Numbered from the stretch's first letter, positions 42,895-53,798 are shown. The stretch is DNA of 64,000 nucleotides from Acidaminobacter sp. (GCA_009881125.1 WXFH01000001.1:62001-126000), one strand, 5' to 3'. A program made the numbers and translations. Notes: generated by a model from the letters alone, not told the origin.

Positions 42895-44259
42895 ATGAAT
42901 TTAGCATCAATTATTCTCGCAGCCGGAGAGGGGACGAGAATGAAGTCAAAGCTCCCCAAAGTACTGCATCGCGTTGCGGGTAAAGCTATGGTGGAGCACG
43001 TTATGGATGCCGCGGCAAAAGTCGGCTCAGACCGGACCATACTGGTCGTTGGCAGCGGCAAGTCAGCGGTCGAAGCGGCCCTCAGCGGGCGGAAAGTTTT
43101 TTATGCCCATCAGACTGAGCGCCTTGGAACAGGACATGCGGTCTCCATCGCCCTTGAAGCACTTGGTGACGAGGCACACGTGCTGATTCTCTGCGGTGAT
43201 ACGCCGCTCCTGTCATCAAAGACCTTGGAAGCGCTCGTTCAGTATCATGAAAAATCAGGTGCGGGATGCACCGTGCTGACAGCTGAACTCGAATCGCCTT
43301 ATGGTTACGGCAGGATTCTAAGGGATTCAGAAGGCAATGTACTCGGCATAGTCGAAGAAAAGGACGCGTCTGCTGAAGAAAAACGCATCAAAGAGATCAA
43401 CTCCGGTGTCTATGTCGTCAAACGCGAAACGCTGCTGACTGAAATCCCGAGAATTAGAAATGACAACGCCCAGGGTGAATATTATTTGACGGATTTAATC
43501 AAGTTGGCGCGTGAGTCCGGGGAGAGAGTCGGTGCTTACAAAACAGAGGATGCTTCAGAAATCAGCGGCGTCAATTCCAGAGTCCAGCTCAGCGAATGTG
43601 AAACGCTGCTGCGCCAGCGCATCAATAAAGCTTTGATGCTGGAGGGCGTGACCATGATTGATCCTTCTTCGGTCTATGTAGACGCGGACGTTGTCATCGG
43701 TCGCGACACGGTAGTTTATCCGGGCTGTATTATCGAAAAGGGCACGGTTATTGGGGAAGACTGTGAAATTGGGCCTAACGCAAGACTGAAGCACTGCCAT
43801 ATTGGAAATGGCGTTACCTTCAAAGACTCCACGGGTATTGAGAGTTCTGTGGGAGATGATTCAACCGTCGGTCCATACGCCTATTTGAGACCGGGCTCTG
43901 TCCTGGGCCAGCGCGTAAAGGTAGGCGACTTCGTCGAGATCAAGAATTCCAATATTGGGGATGACGCAAAAATCTCCCATCTTACCTACGTTGGGGACGG
44001 AGATGTCGGAGAAAATGTCAATCTTGGCTGCGGCGTTGTCTTCGTCAACTACGACGGCAAGAAGAAGCACCGAACTGTTGTGGAAAATGACGCGTTTGTT
44101 GGCTGCAATGTCAACCTGATCTCTCCTGTAACTGTGGGTGAAGGCGCCTATGTCGCTGCAGGAAGCACCATTACCAAAGATGTTCCAAGTGGTTCACTCG
44201 CCATAGCCAGAGATAAGCAGAAAAACATTGAAGGCTGGGTCAAACGAAAAAACCGTTGA
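42895..44259 (+). CDS. glmU: Bifunctional UDP-GlcNAc pyrophosphorylase / GlcN-1-P acetyltransferase
   Basis: A 454-residue GlmU that makes UDP-GlcNAc for peptidoglycan. The N-terminal uridylyltransferase domain has [28 protein letters not shown] and EINSGVYVV. The C-terminal left-handed beta-helix hexapeptide repeats start near 250, and the acetyltransferase His is in RPGSVL to [13 protein letters not shown] 42895 follows AAGGAG by 9 bases. The order glmU-prs-pth-mfd is the common Firmicute one. Firm. Confidence 0.96.
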   Translation: MNLASIILAAGEGTRMKSKLPKVLHRVAGKAMVEHVMDAAAKVGSDRTILVVGSGKSAVEAALSGRKVFYAHQTERLGTGHAVSIALEALGDEAHVLILCGDTPLLSSKTLEALVQYHEKSGAGCTVLTAELESPYGYGRILRDSEGNVLGIVEEKDASAEEKRIKEINSGVYVVKRETLLTEIPRIRNDNAQGEYYLTDLIKLARESGERVGAYKTEDASEISGVNSRVQLSECETLLRQRINKALMLEGVTMIDPSSVYVDADVVIGRDTVVYPGCIIEKGTVIGEDCEIGPNARLKHCHIGNGVTFKDSTGIESSVGDDSTVGPYAYLRPGSVLGQRVKVGDFVEIKNSNIGDDAKISHLTYVGDGDVGENVNLGCGVVFVNYDGKKKHRTVVENDAFVGCNVNLISPVTVGEGAYVAAGSTITKDVPSGSLAIARDKQKNIEGWVKRKNR

Positions 44260-44333
44260 GCGAACAACCTAAAATAAGCCATTTCCGGAGACAGAGAGAT
44301 CCGGAAGGCAAAAAGACTGACTGGAGGGTCAAC

Positions 44334-45284
44334 ATGCACACGAAAGGCAAAAAGATCAAGATTTTTTCAGGCAACTCAAATCCTGAGCTTGCGAGAAATA
44401 TTTGCGCGGAAATCGGTCTTCCGCTGGGAGACGCTGAGGTAACCAGCTTCAGTGATGGCGAAATCGCTGTCAATATCAACGAGACAGTTCGCGGTGTGGA
44501 TGTTTTTATCATTCAGTCCACCAGCATTCCTAACGTCAACAATTTTCTCATGGAGCTTCTGATCATGATTGATGCCTGCAAACGCGCATCAGCAGGCAGA
44601 ATCACCGCGGTCATTCCTTACTATGGCTATGCGCGCCAGGACAGAAAGGCCAAAGCCCGGGATCCAATCAGCGCAAAACTCGTCGCCAACCTCTTGACAG
44701 CTGCCGGCGCGGACCGCGTTCTGACCATGGATCTCCACGCGGCTCAGATTCAGGGCTATTTTGACATTCCGGTGGATCATCTCGTCGGTGGTCCTATACT
44801 GGCTGATTACTTCTCGAAGAAGCAGATTGAAGACCTTGTCATTGTATCGCCTGACCTGGGCAGCGTCGCACGTTCCAGAAAGTTTGCGGAAATGCTGGAT
44901 GCGCCAATCGCTATCATTGACAAGCGCCGTCCAAAAGCGAACATGAGCGAAATTATGAACGTCATTGGTGATGTTTCAGGTAAAAATGTCATTCTGATCG
45001 ACGACATGATCGATACCGCCGGGACTATCGTCAATGCAGCAAAAGCGCTGAAAGGTCTTGGCGCGAAAGACGTCTACGCTTGCTGCACCCATGCCGTTCT
45101 TTCTGGTCCTGCCATTGAGCGGATTAAAGATTCAGGCATTGATGAACTGGTTGTGCTTGACACCATTTACCAGAAGGATCGCGACAAACTTGACAATCTG
45201 GTCCAACTTTCTGTAGCGGGATTATTCGCAGAATCCATTCGCAGAATTTTCAACAATGATTCAGTGTCTAAGCTGTTTGACTAA
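44334..45284 (+). CDS. prs: Ribose-phosphate pyrophosphokinase
   Basis: A 316-residue PRPP synthetase (ribose 5-phosphate plus ATP gives PRPP plus AMP), central to purine, pyrimidine, His and Trp synthesis. [42 protein letters not shown] and the PRPP-binding [15 protein letters not shown] are all present. ATG 44334 follows TGGAGGG. It is 74 bases after glmU, without a terminator between. Its terminator at 45316 partly abuts the pth promoter. Confidence 0.97.
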   Translation: MHTKGKKIKIFSGNSNPELARNICAEIGLPLGDAEVTSFSDGEIAVNINETVRGVDVFIIQSTSIPNVNNFLMELLIMIDACKRASAGRITAVIPYYGYARQDRKAKARDPISAKLVANLLTAAGADRVLTMDLHAAQIQGYFDIPVDHLVGGPILADYFSKKQIEDLVIVSPDLGSVARSRKFAEMLDAPIAIIDKRRPKANMSEIMNVIGDVSGKNVILIDDMIDTAGTIVNAAKALKGLGAKDVYACCTHAVLSGPAIERIKDSGIDELVVLDTIYQKDRDKLDNLVQLSVAGLFAESIRRIFNNDSVSKLFD

Positions 45285-45315
45285 AATTAATTGTAATTCA
45301 ATAGGACGACAATTG

Positions 45316-45346
45316 GGCCGGACTTCTTTTTCCGGCCATTTTTTTG
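45316..45346 (+). terminator. Terminator of prs
   Basis: GGCCGGA/TCCGGCC stem followed by ATTTTTTT. A TATAAT for pth begins two bases after the T-run (45348-45353). Confidence 0.85.
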
Positions 45347-45383
45347 TTATAATGAAGCTGTCTCATAAGTAGGAGGAGTAAAA

Positions 45384-45950
45384 GTGTATCTGATCGTAGG
45401 CCTTGGCAATCCGGGGAAGAAATATGACGCGACACGGCATAATGTAGGCTTTGAAGCCATTGATGTCCTCGCAGACCGATTGTCCGTCAAGGTTTCCAAA
45501 ATCAAGTTCAAAGCCTTGATAGGTGAAACGGTATATAAAGGTCATAAGGTGATCCTGGCAAAGCCGCAAACCTTCATGAACCTCAGCGGCGAAGCGGTAC
45601 ACGACATGATGCGGTATTATGGCATTCCTGTTTCGAATCTCATTGTCATTTATGATGACTTCGACACTGAAATTGGGAAAATCCGCATCCGAAAGAGCGG
45701 CAGCGCAGGCTCACACAATGGGATGAAGCACATCATCTACAGACTGACGGATGAAAGCTTTCCGCGTATAAGAATTGGCATTGGCCGCCCTGGTCCGGGA
45801 TGGATTATGGCGGATTTTGTGTTGTCCAGATTTGATAAAGAACAGGTTCCTGCGGTCATTGAAGCCGTTAAAAGCGCCGCAGACGCCGCGCTTTGCATCG
45901 TCGACAGCGGCGTGGACCTGGCCATGAACCGCCATAATGTCAAAGGATAA
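45384..45950 (+). CDS. pth: Peptidyl-tRNA hydrolase
   Basis: A 188-residue Pth that frees tRNA from stalled peptidyl-tRNA. LIVGLGNPGKKYDATRHNVGF has the catalytic His; KPQTFMNLSG and YDDFDTEIGKIRIRKSGSAGSHNGMKHI are conserved. It starts with GTG at 45384, 7 bases after AGGAGG. mfd starts 11 bases after the stop, so the two are probably one transcript. Confidence 0.96.
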   Translation: MYLIVGLGNPGKKYDATRHNVGFEAIDVLADRLSVKVSKIKFKALIGETVYKGHKVILAKPQTFMNLSGEAVHDMMRYYGIPVSNLIVIYDDFDTEIGKIRIRKSGSAGSHNGMKHIIYRLTDESFPRIRIGIGRPGPGWIMADFVLSRFDKEQVPAVIEAVKSAADAALCIVDSGVDLAMNRHNVKG

Positions 45951-45961
45951 GAGGGATTGAA

Positions 45962-48900
45962 GTGAAGGCATTACTGCAGGCTTTAGCCAGTACAAAAGAA
46001 TACCGCACGCTCATGGACGCTTATGACAGAGAGGTCCGGACTATTTCTGTCGACGGACTGAACAGCCGGGCTATGGGCGCGCTGGTAGCGACGCTGCGTC
46101 AGGATTTGAGGGGCAGGATGCTCGTCATAGCGCCTAATGACAGTGAGGCCAGGGAATTCTTGGACCAGTACGCCGGCTTCTCCGAGGATGCGGTCTATAT
46201 CCCGGCGAGAGAGCTGGCCTTATTCGATTCCTTCGCTCATTCGAGAAGCGTTATTGACCAAAGGGTCGCTGCCTTATGCAGTTTGCTCGACCGCGAAGAC
46301 GGCATGGTCTATGTCGCGCCGGTCGAAGCGTTGTCGACCAAGCTGGCGCCGCCGGATGTGTTTGCTGCGGGCTTAATCCGGCTCGAAGTGGGCCAGACCA
46401 TGGAAATTTCAATGTTGGTTCAAGAACTCGGCCGCCTAGGTTACATGAGAGAGGAGATCGTCGAGAGTCCGGCGGCATTCTCTGTCCGGGGCGGAATCCT
46501 CGATGTCTTTCCGGTGGATCGTGCAGAACCGCTGCGCATCGAGTTTTTTGACGATGAAATTGACTCCATCCGTTCTTTTGATCCTGAGTCCCAGCGATCG
46601 GTTGAAAAGCTGAGTGCGGTGAGGCTGAGACCTGCGACGGAATTTGTCCTCAATGCGCAGATTGCCGAAGCCATTATTAACAAACTGGACAAAAGGATCA
46701 AAAAGAAGAATTTGGATGAAAAATATTTAGCCCACCTCGAAGAGGTGAGAGAGGCCATTTCTCAGGGTTATGCCTCTGATGATCACGACAAGTATTATCC
46801 ACTCGCTTTCGAAGCGGCGTATTCTACCTTAATGGACTATTTTGGCCGTGAGGATTTGATTATCATCCTCGACGACGCTAGAGTTCACGACCGCTATAAA
46901 ATGACCTATGAAGGTTTTTTTGAGAATTTTAAAAATTATCTGGAATCCGGCAGAACGCTCCCTGAAATGGCGCAGCGGATCCCGGCACTGAACCAGATGT
47001 TTGATCATATGCGGCATACGCGGCTTTTAACGGTGGATGCGCTCATTAAGCGCACACCGGATTTTGTCGCGGGTGAACGCGTCAAATTTGAGACCATGGA
47101 GAGCGCACCTTATTACGGTAAAATGGAACTCCTGATCACAGATTTGGAACGCTGGCTCGGGCATGGACAAAGTGTTCTGCTGGCGCTGTCCAGTGAGTCC
47201 AGGCGCGACAATGTCGCAAAGGAGCTTCAGAACGCAGGCCTATTCGTGGATGTTTACCGGACTGAAGCCCCGGAATTAAAACCTGGCCGAGCTTCTGTCT
47301 GCCTGGGGACCGTAGCGGCCGGTTTTCAGCTGATGAGCGCCAGAATGACATTGCTGACAGACAGAGAGATTTTTGGAGCACCACAGAAACGCCGCACAGC
47401 CAAATCTAAATCCAAGGGACAGATGATAAAAAGCTTTAATGAGCTCACCGTCGGTAGTCTCGTCGTTCACGAGTCTCATGGCATAGGACGCTATATTGGC
47501 GTGGATCAGCTTACCGTAGATGGCCTCAAGCGGGATTACATTAAAATAGGATATTCCGGAGATGACTTTCTTTATGTGCCGGTGGAAAATATGGACACCC
47601 TCCAGAATTATGTCGGTGCGGAGGAAGCCAGCGTCAAACTTTCCAGGCTGGGGACCGCAGAGTGGTCCAAAGCTAAAGCCAAGGTCAGGAAAGCCATTGA
47701 AGATATGACGGAAGAACTCGTGGCACTCTACGCTGCCAGAAGTAAAGCTGTGGGATATGCTTTCGCGGAGGACAACGACTGGCAAAAAAACTTCGAGGAC
47801 ATGTTCCCTTATGAGGAGACGCCGGATCAGCTCCGCTGCATCGAGGAGATCAAGCGGGACATGGAGACGCCAAAACCCATGGAGCGGCTTCTTTGCGGCG
47901 ATGTTGGCTATGGGAAGACCGAAGTTGCCATTAGAGCAGTCTTTAAGGCGGTCATGGATGGGAAGCAGGTCGCCTTTTTGGTGCCGACCACGATTCTGGC
48001 GCAGCAGCATTTCAACACCATGCAAAACAGGTTTTCAAAGTATCCCGTCAAAGTGGAGATGCTCAGCCGTTTTAGGACGAAAAAGCAGCAGGATAAAATT
48101 ATTGACAATCTCAGAACGGGACTTTTGGATGTTGTCGTGGGTACTCACAGAATACTGTCCAAGGATGTCGTCTACAAAGACCTTGGGCTCCTGGTGGTCG
48201 ATGAGGAGCAGCGCTTTGGCGTGCGCCATAAGGAATCCATCAAAAAACTCAAGGCGCAGATTGACGTCCTTACCCTGACTGCCACACCTATACCTAGAAC
48301 CCTTCATATGTCACTTTCCGGCATCCGAGATATGAGCTTAATCGAAGATCCGCCTGAGGACCGGTATCCTATTCAGACCTATGTGGTGGAATATGATGCG
48401 AGCTTGATTCGGGAATGGATTCTGAGAGAGGTTGACAGGGGCGGGCAGGTGTTCTTCGTTCACAACCGGGTTCAGGATATTGACCGCATCACGGCACGGC
48501 TGTCAGAGATGATGCCTGAAGTTCGTTTTGACTATGCTCATGGACAGATGCCGGAGCATAAGCTTGAGAATCTGATGATCTCCTTCATGAATCACGAATT
48601 CGACGTTCTGGTAAGTACAACTATTATTGAGACGGGGCTGGATATGTCCAACGTCAATACCATCCTGATCAATGACGCGGATAAAATGGGCCTGTCCCAG
48701 CTCTATCAGCTGAGAGGGCGGGTGGGCAGAAGCAACAGAATAGCCTATGCTTATCTGATGTATCAGAAGGACAAAGTGCTGACAGAAGTGGCAGAAAAAC
48801 GTCTGAAAGCAATTAAGGAGTTTACGGAGCTGGGCGCGGGCTTCAAAATTGCCATGAAGGATCTTGAAATCCGGGGGGCAGGCAATCTTTTGGGTTCAGA

Positions 48901-49459
48901 TCAGCATGGGCACATGTCTCAGGTTGGCTATGAAATGTACAGCAAGCTCCTGGAGGAGCATGTTCGAAAGATCAAGGGCGAGACCGTGGAAGAACAGTTT
49001 GAGACCACAATTGAGTTTTCCATTAATGCTTTTATCCCTGATGATTATGTGGCCAACAGCGACCACAAGCTTGAGCTGTATAAAAAGATCGCTGCCATTC
49101 GGGATCAGAGGGATCGCTTTAACATTGAGGAGGAGATTGAAGACCGGTTTGGTACCTTGCCAAAACCAGTGTACAACCTTCTGGCGATCGCCCACGTCAA
49201 AGCCATGGCCCAAAGGCTGGGTATCCGGCTGATCCGCGAAGGAGAAGATCACGTGATCGCGAACTTCCAGCACAATGAGCGGATGGGGATTCAGGTTGTG
49301 GCGGAAGCCTCGGCGGTCTACGGGCGCAGAATTGCTTTCAATATGAGCGGAAAGCCTTATTTCAAGTATAAGTTCAGCCAGCCAAAGCTTACAAAAGAAG
49401 ATAAGGCGAAAGAACTTGAAACCTTATTGTTAAAAATAATCTCTATGAACACGAACTGA
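45962..49459 (+). CDS. mfd: Transcription-repair coupling factor Mfd
   Basis: An 1165-residue protein of full Mfd length. It removes stalled RNA polymerase and recruits UvrA. Visible parts: UvrB-homology N-terminal region (to about 350, with SPAAFSVRGGILDVFPVD), the RNA-polymerase-interacting CarD-like domain near 495-560 (LTVGSLVVHESHGIGRYIG), the RecG-like translocase with Walker A LLCGDVGYGKTEVA, VVDEEQRFG (DEEQ box), TATPIPRTL and the QLRGRVGRS motif VI, then the D7 domain. Start GTG at 45962 after GAGGG. Firm. Confidence 0.97.
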   Translation: MKALLQALASTKEYRTLMDAYDREVRTISVDGLNSRAMGALVATLRQDLRGRMLVIAPNDSEAREFLDQYAGFSEDAVYIPARELALFDSFAHSRSVIDQRVAALCSLLDREDGMVYVAPVEALSTKLAPPDVFAAGLIRLEVGQTMEISMLVQELGRLGYMREEIVESPAAFSVRGGILDVFPVDRAEPLRIEFFDDEIDSIRSFDPESQRSVEKLSAVRLRPATEFVLNAQIAEAIINKLDKRIKKKNLDEKYLAHLEEVREAISQGYASDDHDKYYPLAFEAAYSTLMDYFGREDLIIILDDARVHDRYKMTYEGFFENFKNYLESGRTLPEMAQRIPALNQMFDHMRHTRLLTVDALIKRTPDFVAGERVKFETMESAPYYGKMELLITDLERWLGHGQSVLLALSSESRRDNVAKELQNAGLFVDVYRTEAPELKPGRASVCLGTVAAGFQLMSARMTLLTDREIFGAPQKRRTAKSKSKGQMIKSFNELTVGSLVVHESHGIGRYIGVDQLTVDGLKRDYIKIGYSGDDFLYVPVENMDTLQNYVGAEEASVKLSRLGTAEWSKAKAKVRKAIEDMTEELVALYAARSKAVGYAFAEDNDWQKNFEDMFPYEETPDQLRCIEEIKRDMETPKPMERLLCGDVGYGKTEVAIRAVFKAVMDGKQVAFLVPTTILAQQHFNTMQNRFSKYPVKVEMLSRFRTKKQQDKIIDNLRTGLLDVVVGTHRILSKDVVYKDLGLLVVDEEQRFGVRHKESIKKLKAQIDVLTLTATPIPRTLHMSLSGIRDMSLIEDPPEDRYPIQTYVVEYDASLIREWILREVDRGGQVFFVHNRVQDIDRITARLSEMMPEVRFDYAHGQMPEHKLENLMISFMNHEFDVLVSTTIIETGLDMSNVNTILINDADKMGLSQLYQLRGRVGRSNRIAYAYLMYQKDKVLTEVAEKRLKAIKEFTELGAGFKIAMKDLEIRGAGNLLGSDQHGHMSQVGYEMYSKLLEEHVRKIKGETVEEQFETTIEFSINAFIPDDYVANSDHKLELYKKIAAIRDQRDRFNIEEEIEDRFGTLPKPVYNLLAIAHVKAMAQRLGIRLIREGEDHVIANFQHNERMGIQVVAEASAVYGRRIAFNMSGKPYFKYKFSQPKLTKEDKAKELETLLLKIISMNTN

Positions 49460-49509
49460 TTTGTTATATAATCGAGTTCGAGTCAACATAATGAGGGAGT
49501 GTGTAAATT

Positions 49510-50493
49510 TTGAAAACCATAAAGCGATCATTGAGCCTGACACTGGCTCTGATATTGGTATTGGCGCTTTCACTAGGGGGTTGCCAGAAAAAAGACAGCA
49601 GCGGTGCGGTGGTGCCTGAAAATGCGGTTGCTGTTGTCAATGGTGAAGTTATGGATCTCGAGACGTTCAACAAGGCGTTCGCCATGGTAGAGCGCAGTTA
49701 TAATGAACTTTACGGGGATACCATCTGGACACAGGAAATTCAGGGTCAGACAGTCAGAGACATGATCCGCGAGCGGATCCTTGAAGCCATGGTCATTGAA
49801 AAACTCATTATTGGGCATGTCTCTTCCACGGATTATAAACTCAGTGAAGAAGAGGTTGAAGAGGCCTATACAGCATTTATGGAAACAGCGGCAGAGGACG
49901 CAGATCTGACAGCGTTTTATGAGGCAAACGGCATAGATGAAGCTTATATAAAATCCCAGATAGAATCCAAACTTTATACTGAAGAATTCGAGCGCCTGGT
50001 ATATACAGAAGTAGAAGGTGACACTGCCAACCTTGAAAATCTGTACGACACCTACCCGCTCCAGGTCGATGCCAGCCATATCTTGGTCGCGGAAGCTGCC
50101 CTGGCAGATGAGATCAAAGGAAAAATTGCCGCGGGTGAAGACTTCGCTGAACTGGCAAAGCAGTATTCTGTTGACACAGGCTCAGCTCAAACCGGTGGCG
50201 CACTTGGATTATTCGGAAGAGGTACTATGGTTGAAGAGTTCGAAAAAGCAGCCTTTGCTTTAAAAGCAGGTGAGGTTAGCGAAGTAATCCAGTCGCAGTT
50301 CGGATATCACATCATTAAGGTGCATGACGTCCAAACACTCAACACCATGAAAGCGAACGGCGCTTCAGAGCAGGAGATCGAGATTCAGAAATCGGCACTG
50401 CTGAGCAATATCGCTCAAGATGCCTATCTGGCGAAGATTGACGCTTTAAAAGCTGAAGCCACAGTTGACACTTTTCCAGAGCGTATTAAATAG
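49510..50493 (+). CDS. prsA: Foldase lipoprotein, parvulin-type peptidyl-prolyl isomerase (PrsA-like)
   Basis: A 327-residue lipoprotein: signal sequence with lipobox LGGC (Cys25), an N-terminal SurA/trigger-factor-like helical domain (about 40-175) and a PPIC domain at about 180-285 with SHILVA, GEDFAELAKQYS, GALGLFGRG and FGYHIIKV. It assists folding of exported proteins outside the membrane. The start is TTG 49510 preceded by GAGGGAG. In many Firmicutes spoVT occupies the slot after this gene; here the next gene is the flippase. Confident. Confidence 0.9.
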   Translation: MKTIKRSLSLTLALILVLALSLGGCQKKDSSGAVVPENAVAVVNGEVMDLETFNKAFAMVERSYNELYGDTIWTQEIQGQTVRDMIRERILEAMVIEKLIIGHVSSTDYKLSEEEVEEAYTAFMETAAEDADLTAFYEANGIDEAYIKSQIESKLYTEEFERLVYTEVEGDTANLENLYDTYPLQVDASHILVAEAALADEIKGKIAAGEDFAELAKQYSVDTGSAQTGGALGLFGRGTMVEEFEKAAFALKAGEVSEVIQSQFGYHIIKVHDVQTLNTMKANGASEQEIEIQKSALLSNIAQDAYLAKIDALKAEATVDTFPERIK

Positions 50494-50554
50494 TCCGGAA
50501 GATCAGACGCGGTCACCGGCAAATCAAACACAGCACTTTGAATTGAAAGACCTG

Positions 50555-50590
50555 AGGGATTGACTAGGCCGACTATTCAATCCCTTTTTC
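50555..50590 (+). terminator. Terminator of the mfd-prsA unit
   Basis: AGGGATTGA/TCAATCCCT with a 13-base loop followed by TTTTC. A TATAAT for the next gene follows at 50595-50600. Confidence 0.75.
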
Positions 50591-50629
50591 GTGATATAAT
50601 AGTCACAGCAAATCCACGGAGGGATCGAC

Positions 50630-52267
50630 ATGCCTACACCCGACAGTAAGAAAAACAGTTCATCCACCTTTATACGCGGGGCCGCGATTCTTGGCGCTGC
50701 AGCGATTCTTGTAAAAGTTCTTGGCGCCTTCTTCAGGATTCCTCTTGGGAATATCATTGGCGACAAGGGGATGAGCTACTATCAGGGCGCATATGCCTAT
50801 TACATTATGCTTTTAACGGCATCCACAGCCGGAATTCCAACCGCCATAGCCAAAATTGTCTCAGAACGTCTGGCCAAAGGCAATGAACGAGGGGCCATGA
50901 GCATTGTCAGAGTGTCCAATGTCCTCATGCTCGTCATAGGCGCTGCTTCTGCCCTTCTGTTGTTCATTTTTGCACCATGGATCACGGAAGCCAACGAAAA
51001 CTACGGCTCGCTGATGTCTATGCGCGCCCTTGCCCCGGCGCTGTTCTTTGTGTCTATGATGGCAGTCTACCGCGGCTACTTCCAAGGTCGTCAGATGATG
51101 GAGCCTTTCGCCATTTCCCAGGTCATTGAGCAGCTGTTCAGAGTTGTCGGCGGTCTTGGACTCGCTATTGTCTTTCTTCAGTCCGGCTTTGAATTTGCGG
51201 CGGCCGGCGCTACCTTTGGCGCCACCACGGGGGCCGTTATTGGGTTTGCAGCGGTCTATTACATGTACAGAAAATTTGTTAAAACCAGCGGGATTGATTT
51301 TAATCAGGGCACCGGCGAGCACGAGTCGTTCTGGAAAGTCCTCGGCGAGATTCTCATGATCGCTATTCCTATAACCATCGGCGCCTCGGTCATGCCTATA
51401 ATGGGTTTGTTCGACGCCTCCATTGTCATTGTCAGGCTCAAGGAGATTGGATTCAGCGGCGCGGATGCGGAATCTCTCTATGGGCAGCTCTCCGGTTTTG
51501 CGCAGTCCATTGTCAATTTGCCGCAGGTCATTACCGCTGCCGTACAGATCAGTATAGTGCCTGCTATTGCGAATCTCAAAACTTTGGGCGACAACAAAGG
51601 TCTGACCCACAATGTGGAGACGGGCATGCGTCTGGCCATGATTATTGGATTGCCGGCGGCTGCGGGCATCTCCCTCCTGGCGGAGCCAATTATTCGACTT
51701 CTCTATTTCAATCAGCCGGATGTCTGGGTAACCACGGGAAAAATCCTGGCGGTTTACGGCTGGGGGATCATCTTTTTGTCACTGTACCAGATCACGACCG
51801 GAATTATTCAAGGCTTTGGCAAGCCTGTCCTGCCGGCGATCTTTCTCATGGCCGGCGCAGTTTTTAAGCTTGTGCTCAACTATACGCTGGTCAGCATTCC
51901 GAGCCTGAATGTCCTCGGCGCTGCCATTGCGACTGTAACGGCCTTTGCTGTAGCAGCCATCCTCAACGTCGTCTATATCATGACCCGTAAGGAAATCAAT
52001 CTCAATATATCCAAGGTGTTTACACGCCCGATCATCGATACGGTGGTCATGGGTCTTGTCGTGGTAGCCTCCTATGCCCTGTTCACGATGTTTCTCCCAG
52101 GGCGCCTGGCTACAGTCGCTTCCATTTTGCTGGGTGGTTTTGTTTACCTGATCATGCTCTTCGTGACGGAAACGATTACAGATGAGGACATGGATATGAT
52201 GCCAGGCGGCACAAAGCTTAAAAAGCTCGGCGCGAAACTGCGCATCCGCAAAGACGGGAGGTCCTGA
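50630..52267 (+). CDS. MurJ/SpoVB-like oligosaccharide flippase (YabM family)
   Basis: A 545-residue membrane protein with about 14 helices of the MVF/polysaccharide-transporter superfamily. FIRGAAILGAAAILVKVLGAFFRIPLGN and YYQGAYAYYIMLLT-GIPTAIAKIVSE are typical of SpoVB/YabM/YtgP proteins, which flip lipid-linked cell-wall precursors. The position directly before mazG matches yabM of Bacillus subtilis. ATG 50630 follows GGAGGG. Which lipid it moves, and whether it is the main lipid II flippase, is not known. Confidence 0.85.
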   Translation: MPTPDSKKNSSSTFIRGAAILGAAAILVKVLGAFFRIPLGNIIGDKGMSYYQGAYAYYIMLLTASTAGIPTAIAKIVSERLAKGNERGAMSIVRVSNVLMLVIGAASALLLFIFAPWITEANENYGSLMSMRALAPALFFVSMMAVYRGYFQGRQMMEPFAISQVIEQLFRVVGGLGLAIVFLQSGFEFAAAGATFGATTGAVIGFAAVYYMYRKFVKTSGIDFNQGTGEHESFWKVLGEILMIAIPITIGASVMPIMGLFDASIVIVRLKEIGFSGADAESLYGQLSGFAQSIVNLPQVITAAVQISIVPAIANLKTLGDNKGLTHNVETGMRLAMIIGLPAAAGISLLAEPIIRLLYFNQPDVWVTTGKILAVYGWGIIFLSLYQITTGIIQGFGKPVLPAIFLMAGAVFKLVLNYTLVSIPSLNVLGAAIATVTAFAVAAILNVVYIMTRKEINLNISKVFTRPIIDTVVMGLVVVASYALFTMFLPGRLATVASILLGGFVYLIMLFVTETITDEDMDMMPGGTKLKKLGAKLRIRKDGRS

Positions 52268-52269
52268 TT

Positions 52270-53748
52270 ATGGCGAAGATCACCGTAGTGGGCATGGGCC
52301 CGGGTACGCTGGATTTCATGACCATTAAAAGCCTTGAAACCTTAAAGAATGCAGCCGTCGTCAGCTTGCGTACAGCCCGGCATCCGGTAGTCAAACCGCT
52401 GGAGGAACTGGGTTGCAGGTTTGAGTCCTACGACGATTATTACGAGCAGTTCGAGACCTTTGACGAGGTCTATGAAGCCATTGCTTCAGACCTTCTGAAG
52501 CGCGCTATGCACGAAGATATTGTGTATGCAGTGCCGGGGAGTCCCTTTGTGGCGGAAAATACGGTGGAGCGGTTGATTGAACTGGCACCGCTTCATGGCA
52601 TTGAGCTCGACTTTGTCCATGGTACCAGTTTTCTGGATGCCATGATTCATACTTTAAAAATCGATCCCGTCTCCGGTCTGTCCATTCTGGACGCTTTTAA
52701 GATTGAAAACACTGAAATAGTGCAAACGGTTGACTTGCTGATTCTCCAGGTCTACGACCAGGCGATTGGCTCCATGGTCAAGCTGAGGCTGATGGACTAT
52801 TATCCGGATGACCACGACATACTCATAGTCAGGGCGGCAGGTATTCCCGGGGAAGAAAAAGTCACGCGGATTCCCCTCTACCAGCTGGATAGAGCGGAGC
52901 ATCTGGATGCCCTGGATCATCTGACCTCGCTGTGGATTCCGAGAATTGACACTAAGGTGGACCATCGCTATAGGTTCAGCGAACTGGTTGCCATTATGAA
53001 GAGACTCAGAGATGTAAATGGCTGTCCCTGGGACCGCAAGCAGACGCACCAGTCCTTGAGGCAGTACTTGATTGAAGAAGCTTATGAAGTCGTGGACACT
53101 ATAGACAATGACGATCTGCCGGCGCTTGAAGAGGAACTTGGCGATGTCCTGCTGCAGGTGGTCTTCCATAGCGAGATCGCCGCAGAGAACGGGTATTTTG
53201 ACGTCACGGATGTTATTTCGGGTATTTGCAGGAAACTCATCCATCGGCATCCACACGTCTTTGGGGAGCTTTCCGTGGAGGACGCGGAGGAAGTTGTCAC
53301 CAACTGGGAGCAAATCAAGCGGGAAGAAAAAGCCATTGAGTCTGTGACAGAGGCCATGAAGCAGCTGCCTATGGCACTTCCGTCGACACTGAGGGCTTAC
53401 AAGGCTCAGAAAAAAGCGGCGGTTGTCGGTTTTGACTGGCCGGATGTCGAGGGCGCCTTTGAGAAAATCCATGAGGAGATCGATGAGCTGCTGGAGGAAA
53501 TGAACGCTGAAGAGCGCGATGAGTCGAAGCTGTCCGGTGAGGTTGGCGATTTATTGTTCGCGGTCATCAATGTCAGCCGTTTTTTGAAGGTCAATCCGGA
53601 GCTGGCGCTCAACAAAACCATTGAGAAATTTATCCGGCGTTTCCAAGCAATTGAGGAAAGTGAGCCAGCAAAAGCCCGAGGTTTGGGAAATTTATCCTTA
53701 TCAGAGATGGATAACCTCTGGAATCGTGCAAAAATCAACGATTTGTAG
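52270..53748 (+). CDS. mazG: Tetrapyrrole-methylase-like / MazG NTP pyrophosphohydrolase (YabN)
   Basis: A 492-residue fusion. Residues 1 to about 230 are an SAM-dependent tetrapyrrole methylase fold (ITVVGMGPGTLDFMT, YAVPGSPFVAENTVERL). Residues 250-492 hold two MazG modules: WDRKQTHQSLRQYLIEEAYEV with LEEELGDVLLQVVFH, and EIDELLEEM with EVGDLLFAVINVSRF. MazG hydrolyses non-canonical NTPs to NMP and pyrophosphate. The gene starts 2 bases after yabM stops. Standard architecture for Firmicute YabN. The role of the methylase domain is not established. Confidence 0.93.
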   Translation: MAKITVVGMGPGTLDFMTIKSLETLKNAAVVSLRTARHPVVKPLEELGCRFESYDDYYEQFETFDEVYEAIASDLLKRAMHEDIVYAVPGSPFVAENTVERLIELAPLHGIELDFVHGTSFLDAMIHTLKIDPVSGLSILDAFKIENTEIVQTVDLLILQVYDQAIGSMVKLRLMDYYPDDHDILIVRAAGIPGEEKVTRIPLYQLDRAEHLDALDHLTSLWIPRIDTKVDHRYRFSELVAIMKRLRDVNGCPWDRKQTHQSLRQYLIEEAYEVVDTIDNDDLPALEEELGDVLLQVVFHSEIAAENGYFDVTDVISGICRKLIHRHPHVFGELSVEDAEEVVTNWEQIKREEKAIESVTEAMKQLPMALPSTLRAYKAQKKAAVVGFDWPDVEGAFEKIHEEIDELLEEMNAEERDESKLSGEVGDLLFAVINVSRFLKVNPELALNKTIEKFIRRFQAIEESEPAKARGLGNLSLSEMDNLWNRAKINDL

Positions 53749-53768
53749 GCAAAATCCTAAAAAATGTC

Positions 53769-53798
53769 TTGAAATGACAGGTACTTACAGGATAAGAT
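53769..53798 (+). promoter_or_regulatory. Candidate promoter of hup
   Basis: TTGAAA (53769-53774) and TAAGAT (53793-53798) are 18 bases apart, leaving a leader of about 40 bases. Confidence 0.45.
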